Notes under the pieces: generated by a model
The model's input: only the letters and a program-made list of their open reading frames with translations
Told to the model about the DNA's origin: nothing
Database searches by the model: none
Assembly (NCBI GenBank): GCA_018402155.1
Contig: JAGYJG010000001.1
Location: 1,004,198-1,068,197 of the forward strand
From: Bacteroidia bacterium
GTDB taxonomy: Bacteria; Bacteroidota; Bacteroidia; NS11-12g; UBA9320
DNA length: 64,000 nt
Direction of reading: 5' to 3'
Shown: one piece after another, positions 45,828 to 56,116 of the stretch
How positions within the stretch are numbered: position 1 is the first letter of the stretch
How the letters are laid out: every line of letters starts with the position of its first letter
Translations under genes and position numbers: made by a program

Positions 45828-47294
45828 TTAAAAGTCTAAATTTGGATTGGCATCTATAGCCCACTGAGGTATTGGAAACGTTGTTCGCTCTGGACCGCTA
45901 GCTGTTTTTTCCCACCAAGCGTTTCCAAATTTTCCAAAGCGGATTAAGTCTTGTCTTCGATGTCCTTCACAAAACAACTCTCTGCCTCTTTCTGCCAATA
46001 TTTCGTCCAATCCGAAACCACTAGCAGCACCAGCATTTGCTCTATCTCTTACGTCTTGCACCCATTTATCTCCGGCTCCTGGGCCTCCATTTCTGATGGC
46101 ACATTCCGCTTTCATTAGTAGTATGTCTGCGTATCTAAAAACAGGAAAATCATTGTTCATATTTTCCTCAGCCCCTTTTTCTATTTCATATTTTTTTACA
46201 CGTGCTCCACTCATACGTATTTCCGCAGATGTATTCCCAGCTCCCATTACTAGAGCAGGTATTTCTGGAGTTAAAATCAAACTTTCTCCAGCTGTTTGGT
46301 CAAATAAATCTGCACCAGATGCACTTTTTTGTTGGCCAACTAAAAACCATTCCGTCTTGCGTTTATCTCCATCTGCATAGCTTTTGTAGTGGTTTTCTAG
46401 GGCGGCAAACCCATTCCAAGGTTCTACAGCCATTTCAAAAGTATTATTGCTCAAGTAGTGAAGTGTTCGCATATGTAAACGGAATCCAGGGGCATCAAAT
46501 TCGTCGAACAAAATGGTAAAAATATTTTCATTTACGGCAACGTTATTAGCTGCAAATGGAGCGGTAACCGTGTTATCTAGCGAGTATATACCCAAATCTA
46601 TCACACTATCGCACATAGCCTCGGCTTTGTCGTATGCAGGTGTACCTGTATACACTTCCGCATTTAAATATATTTTGGCGAGAAGGGTATATCCCATACC
46701 CCTGCTCACTGCAAATTTATTGGCGCTAAGTGGTAGCAACGGTATACTTGATTTCAGGTCTTCTACCAAAAAATTATAGATTTCTTGTCGCTTAGCTTTA
46801 GTAGGAGCTTCTGGTGCGTTTTTGAAAGAGGTAATTAATGGTACATCTCCATAATTATCCATTAATAAGTACAAGAAAAAAGCGCGAAGTGTTTTCAGTT
46901 TGGCTATGCTTTCTGCAATACTTGGATCAGCGGCCTCATCTTCCAAAAGGTCCAAAAGTTTGTTTGCCTCTCTCACCCCGTCGTACATATGGCTCCACAT
47001 GGAGTTTATTGCATCTACATCATTGGTCCACTCGTGAGTGTGTAGCACTCGCCATTTTCCGCCATCGTTCCAGTCATTTCCACGTACAGGAAATGCTATT
47101 TCATCGCTAGTAACTTCTTGTGCCCAAAACCACCATCCTGCGTCATCTATCAAATCTCTAAGCTCAGCGTACACTACTCCCGGGTCTGGTTTTGCGGTTG
47201 ACGTAGCGTCATACAATGCGTCATCAAATTTTGTACATGAGAACGAGCCAAGAAGCATAGCTACTAGAAGAATTGATTTAAATGTATTTTTCAT
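45828..47294 (-). CDS. SusD/RagB-family nutrient-binding lipoprotein
   Basis: Surface lipoprotein of 488 aa that caps the SusC channel and binds the glycan. Signal MKNTFKSILLVAMLLGSFSCTKF has a lipobox Cys. The helical TPR-like scaffold is visible (MWSHMYDGVREANKLLDLL, AKLKTLRAFFLYLLMDNYGDVPLIT, RGMGYTLLAKIYLNAEVY). The C-terminal SusD signatures FPVFRYADILLMKAECAIRNGGPG and ILAERGRELFCEGHRRQDLIRFGKF are intact. Thirteen bases separate it from susC. The maltodextrin ligand is inferred from the amylase, SusE and phosphorylase neighbours. Confidence 0.93.
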   Translation of the reverse strand: MKNTFKSILLVAMLLGSFSCTKFDDALYDATSTAKPDPGVVYAELRDLIDDAGWWFWAQEVTSDEIAFPVRGNDWNDGGKWRVLHTHEWTNDVDAINSMWSHMYDGVREANKLLDLLEDEAADPSIAESIAKLKTLRAFFLYLLMDNYGDVPLITSFKNAPEAPTKAKRQEIYNFLVEDLKSSIPLLPLSANKFAVSRGMGYTLLAKIYLNAEVYTGTPAYDKAEAMCDSVIDLGIYSLDNTVTAPFAANNVAVNENIFTILFDEFDAPGFRLHMRTLHYLSNNTFEMAVEPWNGFAALENHYKSYADGDKRKTEWFLVGQQKSASGADLFDQTAGESLILTPEIPALVMGAGNTSAEIRMSGARVKKYEIEKGAEENMNNDFPVFRYADILLMKAECAIRNGGPGAGDKWVQDVRDRANAGAASGFGLDEILAERGRELFCEGHRRQDLIRFGKFGNAWWEKTASGPERTTFPIPQWAIDANPNLDF

Positions 47295-47307
47295 ATACGT
47301 AATCTAT

Positions 47308-50304
47308 TTAAAAAGAGGTATTTACACCTATACTTATACTTTGAGTTCTAGGATAAACGTCATATTGGTCTCTACCAAACTCAGTACCGCTAAAATTAAG
47401 TTCAGGATCTAATCCTGAGTATTTGGTCCACATCCAAATATTGTTACCTGTTAAAAAGACTCTCAGGTTTCTTATTTTACTTTCTTTTTTAAAGGGTATA
47501 TTATAACCAAGAGAGATATTATCTAGTTTGATGAAATCACCATCCTCGAGGTAATAAGTGCTAATAGTAGGATCACTCGTTATGTTTGCATTAGTACCTT
47601 CTATGGCTGACGCTAATACATTTTGGTTTGGTGCATCTGCAGGATTACTAAACACCATTTTGGTTACATTAAATATCTGGTGCCCAAAAATTCCTCGCAG
47701 AGCAAAACTAGCATCAAATCCTTTGTAAATTCGAAAATAATTTGACCAGCCAATGATAACATCCGGTTGTGCACTCCCTACAAATTGTCTTTGAGCACGG
47801 GTTACATCCCGAGTGACTCCACCTGCCTCAGTTTCAAACAAGAATTTTCCGTCGGCTGAAAACCCTGCAAAAACTGGCAAAAAGAATGACCCTATTTCGT
47901 GTCCGGGCAGTATCACTTGTGTAAAGTTATCGCCCCCTACAAGCCCTCTACCCGAAACATAGAGCTTTTTAATTCCCAAACTATTCGCTTCTAGATTTCC
48001 TAGAGTTATTGTTTCTTGTTTATTGGTAGAAGCTGCAAGTGTAGTTTTCCATTCGAAATTTTTCTTTCTTACAACTACAGCATTCACGGTAAGCTCTAAT
48101 CCTCTGTTTCTAATTTCACCAGAATTTTCAAATTTCAATGGTGCTATATTCGGCGGTATTGGCACAGCTACTTCCATTACTAGACCTGTAGTAGTTTTGT
48201 TGTAAAGCTCTAGTGAGCCTGTGATTCTGTTTTTGAATAAACCGAAATCTAATCCAATATTTACTTCGTTTACTTCTTCCCAAGCTAAATTAGGATTTGC
48301 AATATTGCCGCGATTATTGTTCCAAAAAATAACTTCTTCTCCAGTTTCAGAGTCTATACCTTTACTAGTTGGTTGGTACCGTACTCTATCTATATCACTT
48401 GGTATATCAGCATTTCCGGTAAGTCCATAACCTACTCTGAGCCTAAGGTCTGACACCTTGGTAAGATTTTTCATGAAATTTTCCTTCTTGATATTCCAAG
48501 CCCCAGAAACAGCCCAAAAAGTACCCCACTCTACATCATCGCCGTATTTGGTAGATTTGTCTCTTCGAAGCGAAGCAGTAACGTAGTATTTCTTATCAAA
48601 ATCATAAATAGCTCTCGAAAAAAGTGAGGCTAAACCTACAGGAGTATTCCTAAAAGAAGAAGCATACCCCCACTCTAGTTGACTGTATGCACCAAGATTG
48701 TCTGCTCCCACACTTTCATAAAAGGGATCAATGTTTCGTGCCTCAGCTCTAAAACCTTCTTGATACTCATTTTGCCAACTGTGCCCGCCTATCACATTTA
48801 AACTGTGTTTTTCTTGAAAAGTAGTAGTGTAGCTTAGTATTTCTGAGAGGTAAGCATACCGCTTATTGCCATAGCTTCTGCTCGCCAAACCATTGGTTCT
48901 ATTACTAAATGCTGATGCTGGCTCTGCGTACCAAGACTGCTGATCGTCTCTACCTAATGCACCTGTTACCCGAGCTTGTAGTTTATCTGTAATATCATAG
49001 CTTAAATCTACATTAGCCAAAAATCTTTTTGCATCACGAGTATTTGTGATTTGATCAATCATAGCCACAGGATTATTATACTGAAAATTTCTATCTGTCT
49101 CAAAAAACTCACCTGGAGCGCTAAAAACAGGGTCGGTAGGCGATCTACGCATAGCTTGGTAAATCACATTTTTTGGGTCGCTACCTCCATCATATTTCAC
49201 GTAGTTATTTTCTTCTAAGGTAGCACTTACTCTTGCAGAAACAATAAGTTTATCATTTAAAGCCTTTTGAGCTATGTTAAAACGAGCAATGTTTCTTGTT
49301 TTATCCGTTCCTTTGATAACACCTGTGAGCGAGTTGGAGGAAATAGAAAAACGGTAATTTGTATTTTCATCACTTTTGCTAATCGCCACAGTATGTTGCT
49401 GGGATATGCCTGTTCTATATATTTCGTCTAGCCAATCTATATTGCCGCCATTATCTTTAAAATTTGCATTATTTGTTTTCGCTGCATACGCTCTTAATTC
49501 ATCTCCACTCAAAAAATCAAGTCGATTGGCCACTCGATCAAAGGATACAAAGTTATTGTACTCTACGCGAACTTGATCCGAGGTTCTTCCTCCAGCAAAA
49601 CTCCCTCCTTTGGTAGTTATAATAATAACACCATTACTACCTTGAGTTCCATATAATGAGGTAGATGCAGCATCTTTTAACACGTTAAATGAAGCAATAT
49701 CATCAGGATTTAAAGTAGTCGGATCTACACCAATAACTCCGTCTACAACATAAAGTGGACCCGTACCTCCGGTAATACTTGCACTACCACGAATATTGAC
49801 ACTAAAACCCGCATTAGGGTCTCCTCCTTGCTTGGAGACGTTCACACCTGCTGCTTTACCTTGCATACCTTGTATTGGGTCAGTAATCATACCCTTATTT
49901 AGCTCTTCTGCACTTACTTGTGTTACTGCACCTGTTTTGTCACTTTTTCTCTGAGTTCCGTAGGCTATCACTAATACTTCATCCAAATCATCATCTGAGA
50001 CAAGTTTTACATCAAATAACGTTCGATTACCTAAACTCAAAGTTTGCTCTTTATAGCCCACAAAAGAGATAGTTATGGCCGAAACACCCGAAACAGCACT
50101 CAGATTAAACCTACCTTTTTCGTCGGATATAGCTCCACCACTTCCACCTACTGGCTTTACATATGCTCCCACCAAAGGCTCAGATGTTTTACTATCCGTT
50201 ACAGTTCCAGAAATAACTGTTTGTGCAGAAACACAAAATCCAATCAAAACTAAAGCAAATGTTCCTAGTAAGCTTGCTTGAGCTTTTAGTACTTTTATTC
50301 TCAT
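47308..50304 (-). CDS. SusC/RagA-family TonB-linked outer-membrane transporter
   Basis: Outer-membrane channel of 998 aa. Signal peptide to about residue 27 (GFCVSAQT), carboxypeptidase-like domain (VISGTVTDSKTSEPLVGAYVKPVGGSGGAISDEKGRFNLSA), then the SusC plug with VLVIAYGTQRKSDKTGAVTQV, NIRGSASITGGTGPLYVVDGV and DDIASFNVLKDAASTSLYGTQGSNGVIIITTKGG. A beta-barrel follows to the C-terminal aromatic residue (VNTSF). It heads the susCDE operon. Operator C lies 21 bases upstream of its ATG, and the region to the divergent amylase holds operator B. Predicted role: TonB-driven maltodextrin uptake. Confidence 0.95.
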   Translation of the reverse strand: MRIKVLKAQASLLGTFALVLIGFCVSAQTVISGTVTDSKTSEPLVGAYVKPVGGSGGAISDEKGRFNLSAVSGVSAITISFVGYKEQTLSLGNRTLFDVKLVSDDDLDEVLVIAYGTQRKSDKTGAVTQVSAEELNKGMITDPIQGMQGKAAGVNVSKQGGDPNAGFSVNIRGSASITGGTGPLYVVDGVIGVDPTTLNPDDIASFNVLKDAASTSLYGTQGSNGVIIITTKGGSFAGGRTSDQVRVEYNNFVSFDRVANRLDFLSGDELRAYAAKTNNANFKDNGGNIDWLDEIYRTGISQQHTVAISKSDENTNYRFSISSNSLTGVIKGTDKTRNIARFNIAQKALNDKLIVSARVSATLEENNYVKYDGGSDPKNVIYQAMRRSPTDPVFSAPGEFFETDRNFQYNNPVAMIDQITNTRDAKRFLANVDLSYDITDKLQARVTGALGRDDQQSWYAEPASAFSNRTNGLASRSYGNKRYAYLSEILSYTTTFQEKHSLNVIGGHSWQNEYQEGFRAEARNIDPFYESVGADNLGAYSQLEWGYASSFRNTPVGLASLFSRAIYDFDKKYYVTASLRRDKSTKYGDDVEWGTFWAVSGAWNIKKENFMKNLTKVSDLRLRVGYGLTGNADIPSDIDRVRYQPTSKGIDSETGEEVIFWNNNRGNIANPNLAWEEVNEVNIGLDFGLFKNRITGSLELYNKTTTGLVMEVAVPIPPNIAPLKFENSGEIRNRGLELTVNAVVVRKKNFEWKTTLAASTNKQETITLGNLEANSLGIKKLYVSGRGLVGGDNFTQVILPGHEIGSFFLPVFAGFSADGKFLFETEAGGVTRDVTRAQRQFVGSAQPDVIIGWSNYFRIYKGFDASFALRGIFGHQIFNVTKMVFSNPADAPNQNVLASAIEGTNANITSDPTISTYYLEDGDFIKLDNISLGYNIPFKKESKIRNLRVFLTGNNIWMWTKYSGLDPELNFSGTEFGRDQYDVYPRTQSISIGVNTSF

Positions 50305-50325
50305 TTGTTACTTAAATATGTGCTT

Positions 50326-50342
50326 AGTGTTAAAATTACGCT
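50326..50342. promoter_or_regulatory. Predicted maltodextrin-regulon operator C
   Basis: AGTGTTAAAATTACGCT, embedded in the longer near-palindrome CTTAGTGT-N7-ACGCTAAG. It is placed 21 bases upstream of the susC-like start codon. It matches operator A at 14 of 17 positions. Confidence 0.62.
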
Positions 50343-50503
50343 AAGTAAACTTTCCACAAATATATGTTCAGTTGTGAATACCGCAACTTTTATTGAAAAA
50401 AAAATAATTTTTTCTCAATACTTGTATTTGTTATTAAATATATAATAATCAACGTATTAAAAGTGAATTTTGCTACATAATTAAATTGCCTTAATGACCA
50501 CTT

Positions 50504-50520
50504 AGTGTCATTTTTACACT
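50504..50520. promoter_or_regulatory. Predicted maltodextrin-regulon operator B
   Basis: AGTGTCATTTTTACACT, differing from operator A at three positions and from operator D at one. It lies 40 bases upstream of the T9SS-exported amylase start codon, in the intergenic region shared with susC. Confidence 0.68.
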
Positions 50521-50560
50521 ATTAAGTATCTAAATTGGAAAAAAAACGCATTTTTGACCA

Positions 50561-53323
50561 ATGAAATTGTCGTTAACACATTTGATAACATTGCCGTTAT
50601 CCATTTTAATAGGTACGAGCTCACAAATGGCCGCCCAAGTGGTAAGCACTGATCCTGCTTTTCCTACTATTTCAAGTCCTATTACGATTACCTTCGATGC
50701 TACAAAAGGCAATGGTGGCTTGATGAATTTTTCTGGAAAGGTATATGCACATACAGGTATAATAACCAACCTTAGTACCTCGCCATCAGATTGGAAATAT
50801 ACACAAGGAACATGGGGTACGTCTACCGCTCCCGAGCTCACTAGCATTGGAAACAATAAATATACGCTATCTATTCCAAACATTAAGGCATTTTATGGAG
50901 TGCCGGCAAACGAAACCGTTGAAAAAATCGCTATTTTGTTCAGAAACGAAGCCGGCGACCGAAGTGGTAGAAACACCGATGGGTCTGATATTTTTATAGA
51001 TGTGTTTAAAGATGGTCTTTTTGCTAATTTCACCAAACCTGAAATGAACAGCATATATTCATCTGGTCAAACCGTAGAATTGGTAACCGAATCTTCCACA
51101 ATGGGAACCCATACAATCAGTCTTAACAGCACCACCGTAAAAACTGCAAATGGAAATCTAGCTACTCATTCTTTTGTTGCGGGTGTAGCGGGCAACTATC
51201 AAGCTACACTTAGTGTGTCAGATGGAACCAATACAGCTAGAGATACAGTTAATTTTGTGGTTAATCCAGCCATCAGCTCTTCGGCATTTCCTCCCGGCAA
51301 TAAACTAGGCATCAATTACACTTCCTCTACAAGTATTACTTTAGGCCTTTATGCTCCATTTAAAGAATACGTTTATGTTATTGGCGACTTTAATGATTGG
51401 ACTGTAAATACCGATTACTATATGAAACGTGATCCGGACAATGCTACATGGTGGATAACCATAAATGGACTAGAAGCCGGAAAAAAATATGCGTTTCAAT
51501 ACCTAGTAGATGGTGCAATAAAAATAGCAGATCCACATAGTGCATTGGTATTAGATGGCAATAATGACAAATGGATAGATGCAGCAACATACCCCAACCC
51601 ACACCCCTATCCACACTCCAAAACATCAGGATATGCTACGCTTATAGAAATGAATAAAACTCCGTATCAGTGGCAAGTCACAGATTTTAAAGCTCCGGAG
51701 GAAAATAACCTTGTGGTGTATGAGCTTTTGGTTAGAGATTTTGTAGCAGCTCACAACTATGCTACTCTTTTAGATACTTTAGATTATTTAGAAAATCTGG
51801 GCGTCAACGCAATCGAACTTATGCCGGTAAATGAATTTGAAGGAAACGAAAGCTGGGGTTACAATCCCAGTTATCACAGTGCATTAGATAAATACTACGG
51901 CACACCAGAATCATTCAAAAAATTAATAGATGAGTGTCATAAAAGGGGGATTGCAGTAATAGTTGATGTGGTCTTTAATCATGGTTTTAGCCAAAATCCA
52001 CTATGTCAATTGTATTGGGACGCTACGGCCTTTAAACCTACAAATCAGAATCCATTTGTAAATCCCGATGCAAAACACGATTTTAATGTGGGCTACGATT
52101 TTAACCACGAAAGCCCAGCATTAAAACAGTATGTAAAACAAACCATGGAATGGTGGCTCACAGAATACAAGATCGATGGATTCCGATTTGACCTCAGTAA
52201 AGGTTTTACCCAAAAAAATACATTAGGTAATGTAGGTGCATGGGGACAGTACGATATAGATAGAGTAAACAATATCAAACGAATGTATAACGAAATGAAA
52301 GCAGTGAATCCTAATGCGTACGTTATACTCGAGCATTTTGCTGATAATGCAGAAGAAAAAGATCTAGCCAACTATGGCTGTATGTTTTGGGGTAATTTAA
52401 CACACGAAACCACCGAAGCCGCTATGGGTTATAATTCCAATTTTAGCATTGCACATCACAGAAATAAAGGATGGAACAATCCAAAAAATATGGCCTATGC
52501 AGAAAGTCACGACGAAGAACGAATGATGTATAAAAGCTTACAATTTGGCAATACCAACGGGGCATACAACGTCAAAAATATCAATACAGCTCTAGACCGA
52601 AATGAACTAGTATGGGTTGTATTTAGTTCAATACCCGGTCCTAAAATGATGTGGCAGTTTCAAGAATTGGGCTACGACTACAGTATTAATTTCAACGGAA
52701 GAACAGGAAATAAACCAGTGAAATGGGACTACAACGAAGCTAGCAATCGAAGAGACGTATACCGCGTACACGCCGCTATGAACAAATTGAAAACTACCTA
52801 CCCAGCTTTTGCTGGCGCAGATTTCGGAATGGACGTAGGTGGCAAAGGTAAACGTGTGCATCTTTCTCATACCGACCAAAGTTTTGTGGTACTTGGAAAC
52901 TTTGATGTTGAAAATATAAATATGGTGGCTGATTTTCAAAATACGGGTATGTGGTATGAGTATTTTAGCGGAGATAGCATGGAGGTGATCGATACCAAAA
53001 TGACCCTAAATTTTGCTGCTGGAGAGTACCAAGTATGGACCAATAAGCGACTAAAATCCGGGCAAAACATAGGCAGTGTAAAAGAGTTTTCGATAGGTTT
53101 GAGTGCATATCCTAATCCAATGCTGCACGAGGTGTCTGTGAGCCTCAAGGAAGGCAGTGCCACAAGCTACAGCTTATTGAATACCCAAGGACAAATAATT
53201 CGTTCATCCCAGTTAAATAGCACTAAAACCTTTGCACTTGATACCGACAATTTAAGCGCTGGCATTTACCACTTGAAAGTACAAACAACACGAGGTTTAG
53301 TAACTGTAAAGCTGGTGAAATGA
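50561..53323 (+). CDS. T9SS-exported GH13 alpha-amylase with starch-binding modules
   Basis: Secreted enzyme of 920 aa. Signal peptide to about residue 25, an N-terminal beta module (VVSTDPAFPTISSPITITFDATKGNGGL ... IAILFRNEAGD) seen in Bacteroidota amylases, an Ig-like/E-set stretch, and a CBM48-like domain (VYVIGDFNDWTVNTDYYMKRD). The GH13 barrel from about residue 385 has regions DVVFNHGF, GFRFDLSKG (nucleophile), VILEHFAD (Glu) and ESHDEER. The C-terminal tail AYPNPMLHEVSVSL ... GIYHLKVQTTRGLVTVKLVK is a T9SS sorting signal. It is thus exported, and released or surface-anchored, for the first attack on starch. Divergent from susC with operators B and C between. Confidence 0.92.
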   Translation: MKLSLTHLITLPLSILIGTSSQMAAQVVSTDPAFPTISSPITITFDATKGNGGLMNFSGKVYAHTGIITNLSTSPSDWKYTQGTWGTSTAPELTSIGNNKYTLSIPNIKAFYGVPANETVEKIAILFRNEAGDRSGRNTDGSDIFIDVFKDGLFANFTKPEMNSIYSSGQTVELVTESSTMGTHTISLNSTTVKTANGNLATHSFVAGVAGNYQATLSVSDGTNTARDTVNFVVNPAISSSAFPPGNKLGINYTSSTSITLGLYAPFKEYVYVIGDFNDWTVNTDYYMKRDPDNATWWITINGLEAGKKYAFQYLVDGAIKIADPHSALVLDGNNDKWIDAATYPNPHPYPHSKTSGYATLIEMNKTPYQWQVTDFKAPEENNLVVYELLVRDFVAAHNYATLLDTLDYLENLGVNAIELMPVNEFEGNESWGYNPSYHSALDKYYGTPESFKKLIDECHKRGIAVIVDVVFNHGFSQNPLCQLYWDATAFKPTNQNPFVNPDAKHDFNVGYDFNHESPALKQYVKQTMEWWLTEYKIDGFRFDLSKGFTQKNTLGNVGAWGQYDIDRVNNIKRMYNEMKAVNPNAYVILEHFADNAEEKDLANYGCMFWGNLTHETTEAAMGYNSNFSIAHHRNKGWNNPKNMAYAESHDEERMMYKSLQFGNTNGAYNVKNINTALDRNELVWVVFSSIPGPKMMWQFQELGYDYSINFNGRTGNKPVKWDYNEASNRRDVYRVHAAMNKLKTTYPAFAGADFGMDVGGKGKRVHLSHTDQSFVVLGNFDVENINMVADFQNTGMWYEYFSGDSMEVIDTKMTLNFAAGEYQVWTNKRLKSGQNIGSVKEFSIGLSAYPNPMLHEVSVSLKEGSATSYSLLNTQGQIIRSSQLNSTKTFALDTDNLSAGIYHLKVQTTRGLVTVKLVK

Positions 53324-53561
53324 ACTGTAACCTGATCAATAAAGGTCGAAATAATGCGGCATTTGTTGGCGAAATAAGAGCTAAAAGGCAAGTAACACTT
53401 TCAGTATACTAAATTATTTTCTAGTACCGAATGCTTATTTATCTCGTAGTGTTAATTCTATTATGCACAAAAGTTACAACTACACTAGGTTAGAGTAAAT
53501 TTATATATTCAAGACAAAAAATAATGTATTACCTTCAGTTGATACTCGAGTACCCAAATTT

Positions 53562-54995
53562 TTAATTACCAAACAAATACCAATACTTATCTACCAAATA
53601 AACCATAGCAGCCATACTTGCACCACCTAGCTCAAGTTCGCGTTGATTTACGTTTTCAAAAACATCATCTGCAGAGTGATGGTAATCAAAATATCGCTGT
53701 GGGTCTGGGTACAACCCCATCAAAAAAATGTTATTATTAACAGTATATTTTTTGTTTTTGAGCGGGCCAATATCTACCCCACCGTATCCATTTTGGAAGT
53801 AATGCAATCCATAATCGCCAAGCAACTTGATCCAACTGCCTATATGTGCTATTTGTTGAGGTGAGCCATCTATCGAAAAACCTCTCGGACTAAATCCACC
53901 TCTATCACTTTCTATGGCACAAATATGAAATTCATTAGCTTCTTTAACTCGTTGTGCGTATGTTTCACCCCCCATATTTCCGTTTTCTTCATTTATGTAA
54001 AGTACCATGCGTAAGGTATTTTTTGGTTGTATGCCCAATACACCAAAAAGCCGAAGGACTTCCATGCACTGCACAGTGCCCGCACCATCATCGTGCGCAC
54101 CCTCTCCTATGTCCCAGCTGTCTATGTGCGCTCCAAAAACAATGACCTTTTCTGGATTTTCACTTCCTTTTATTTCAGCAATTAGATTGTGGGTCATAGC
54201 AGGTCCAGCCACTGTATAGCAGTTTAAATTCATAGTAACAATAGCTGCATCATTATCTAAAATATACTGGTGTAGTATATCTGCATCTTTTGTGCTAATA
54301 GCCGCAGCGGGAATTTTGACTTGTCCAGTTCGGTAAGCCATACTTCCCGTATGAGCAAAATTGTCTGAAAGTGTAGTCATAGATCTCACCAAAACCCCAA
54401 CTGCTCCATATTGAGCTGCTTCAGCCGCTCCATTGTAGCGTTGAGAGACACAAGCACCATAGGCATCAAAGGTGTTTATTTTTCGCTTGTCCATAGGCTC
54501 ATTAAAAAAAACAATCTTGCCGTCAAGCTCTGATCTACTAAATTTCTTCAGGTCTTCTAGGCTTTTTACTTCTACCACGCTAGCCTCTAGCTGACCCTTG
54601 GTACCTACAGAACCTCCAAGGGCTAGGGCATTGAGCTGTATATCTGCATCTCCACTTATGGCTACCCGCTCAGTATTGCCACGTATCCAATGTTGGGCTT
54701 TCACACTTTGCATATAAATGCTATCTATCCCATATTTGCTAACTTCGCCATATGCCCAAGCTAGTGCTTGCTCTGCTTGCTGACTTCCGGTTATACGCTT
54801 GCCAATCTTTTTGCAGAGAAAATTCAGCTGTTCGTAGCTTTTACCATTTATCAATGCTTCGTCAAATAGGGAGCGAATAAGCATTGAGTCAGAGGTATCA
54901 TACGAGGGAACAGCGATACCACTCTTGTGTGACTGAGCATTGACAGCCCAAGATAAACTGAGTAGAATAAAACTTAAACTAGTTCTTAATTTCAT
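53562..54995 (-). CDS. M28 family zinc aminopeptidase
   Basis: Exported metallopeptidase of 477 aa (signal MKLRTSLSFILLSLSWAVNAQ). A PA-type insert precedes the catalytic domain. The zinc ligands of family M28 appear in VIVFGAHIDSWDIGEGAHDDGAGTVQCMEVLRLF (His, Asp) and YINEENGNMGGETYA (catalytic Glu pair), with later AIESDRGGFSPRGF and FDYHHSADDVFENVN (His). Probable general peptide scavenging in the periplasm or outside. Its ATG overlaps the stop of the upstream membrane-protein gene by 17 bases. Confidence 0.9.
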   Translation of the reverse strand: MKLRTSLSFILLSLSWAVNAQSHKSGIAVPSYDTSDSMLIRSLFDEALINGKSYEQLNFLCKKIGKRITGSQQAEQALAWAYGEVSKYGIDSIYMQSVKAQHWIRGNTERVAISGDADIQLNALALGGSVGTKGQLEASVVEVKSLEDLKKFSRSELDGKIVFFNEPMDKRKINTFDAYGACVSQRYNGAAEAAQYGAVGVLVRSMTTLSDNFAHTGSMAYRTGQVKIPAAAISTKDADILHQYILDNDAAIVTMNLNCYTVAGPAMTHNLIAEIKGSENPEKVIVFGAHIDSWDIGEGAHDDGAGTVQCMEVLRLFGVLGIQPKNTLRMVLYINEENGNMGGETYAQRVKEANEFHICAIESDRGGFSPRGFSIDGSPQQIAHIGSWIKLLGDYGLHYFQNGYGGVDIGPLKNKKYTVNNNIFLMGLYPDPQRYFDYHHSADDVFENVNQRELELGGASMAAMVYLVDKYWYLFGN

Positions 54996-55593
54996 TTTTT
55001 GTAAGTTTACTGAAGCCGGTCATCAGCACGATAAGTGCAGCAGCTATTAAAAAGTGTCCAATATCTGCGGCCAGCATATTTTCTTCTGATTTAAACAGGC
55101 TAAAAATAATAGCAGCTAAAGCAAGAATCCCTACCCCAAAAATTACACGTATTGCAGCATCGGTATGAGCTTTATAGTTTAAGAGAAAAGAGGTTACCCC
55201 CACTAGAACCAAACTGAGTATGCTATAGATAATCACAGGTGTAAAAACATTGTAACGGGCAAGCCAATACATAAAAATCAGCAATAAGGCTATGTTTACT
55301 AACTTATACCTTATATTTTGTAGGTAATTAAAAAATTGTAATGTCCCACTCATAAAAGCATAGATGGATAGAAAGTTTAGAAATCTACTCACAAACATCA
55401 GTTTGTTTCCTGTACTTGCCTCTATTATTGGAAGATGGCCAAAAGCAGCTAAAAGCGAAGAAAAACCAGTGAATAGGACAAAATTGAGGTAATAAGTAGG
55501 AATATTTTCTCGCCTATAGACCGCATAAAGCAAAATGGCAGTTATGAAAATAAGTATATTGGTGGAAAAACTAAACCACATAATTTTAAGCAA
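54979..55593 (-). CDS. Polytopic membrane protein of unknown function (DUF6962-like)
   Basis: 204-aa protein with about seven hydrophobic helices and short loops (FSTNILIFITAILLYAVY, YYLNFVLFTGFSSLLAAFGHLPII, FMSGTLQFFNYL, VNIALLLIFMYWLARY and later). It resembles small 7-TM proteins of the Bacteroidota annotated DUF6962, an assignment from memory and not secure. No catalytic motif is visible. The 17-base overlap with the M28 peptidase gene indicates joint translation. The alternative start Met5 (MWFSFSTN) fits equally well. Confidence 0.6.
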   Translation of the reverse strand: MLKIMWFSFSTNILIFITAILLYAVYRRENIPTYYLNFVLFTGFSSLLAAFGHLPIIEASTGNKLMFVSRFLNFLSIYAFMSGTLQFFNYLQNIRYKLVNIALLLIFMYWLARYNVFTPVIIYSILSLVLVGVTSFLLNYKAHTDAAIRVIFGVGILALAAIIFSLFKSEENMLAADIGHFLIAAALIVLMTGFSKLTKNEIKN

Positions 55594-55687
55594 TAATAGT
55601 GTTTAAATACATTTCAAAGATAAAAAGAATAATTACCAAGCTATTTTCCATTAAAACTTAATCGCAACAATCTTTATGGAATTTTTG

Positions 55688-56116
55688 TTACCCAAAAATA
55701 TTGCTGTTGTGAACTTCTTCGCTCAAGGCTGCTGGTTTACCAAATTTATAATCGTAACAGACTAAGGCAGTGCGTATTTCTGCCATAAGCTTATTTTTTG
55801 TTTGGTTTATAAATTTATAAAACACGTTGAACGATGAACCACCTGTCAGTTCCAACGCTAGCGAAATATGCACAATGTCGCCTAGATGCCCTTCACCCTT
55901 AAACGTGATAGCGGCATCTGCTTGGATAAGCGATAGACCACCAAAATCTAGCTCTGTAAAACCATACTGTGCAAAAAAACGAATACGAGCCTCTTGTGCA
56001 AAAGCTAAAAACTGTTGATTAGCTAAGTGATTGCCATAGTTAAGGTCACTTGCACGTACTTCTATAGTAGTTTCAAAAGCCCATTCTTTAGGCATTTCTA
56101 TTTTCATTCGGGCCAT
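55688..56116 (-). CDS. Hotdog-fold acyl-CoA thioesterase
   Basis: 142-aa thioesterase of the 4-hydroxybenzoyl-CoA/YbgC group. The core TTIEVRASDLNYGNHLANQQFLAFAQEARIRFFAQYGF is the family opening, with Asn-His in place near the usual Asp-Xn-Gly-His site (ASDLNYGNHL). DAAITFKGEGHLGDIVHISLAL follows. It lies at the end of a three-gene unit, overlapping the acyltransferase gene by 13 bases. The natural acyl substrate is not evident. Confidence 0.82.
   Translation of the reverse strand: MARMKIEMPKEWAFETTIEVRASDLNYGNHLANQQFLAFAQEARIRFFAQYGFTELDFGGLSLIQADAAITFKGEGHLGDIVHISLALELTGGSSFNVFYKFINQTKNKLMAEIRTALVCYDYKFGKPAALSEEVHNSNIFG

Noticed and set aside
45102-47412. Many long plus-strand ORFs opposite susD and susE (for example 45102-45539)
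   Set aside because: They are antisense shadows of strongly supported genes, with no signal, domain or start context.
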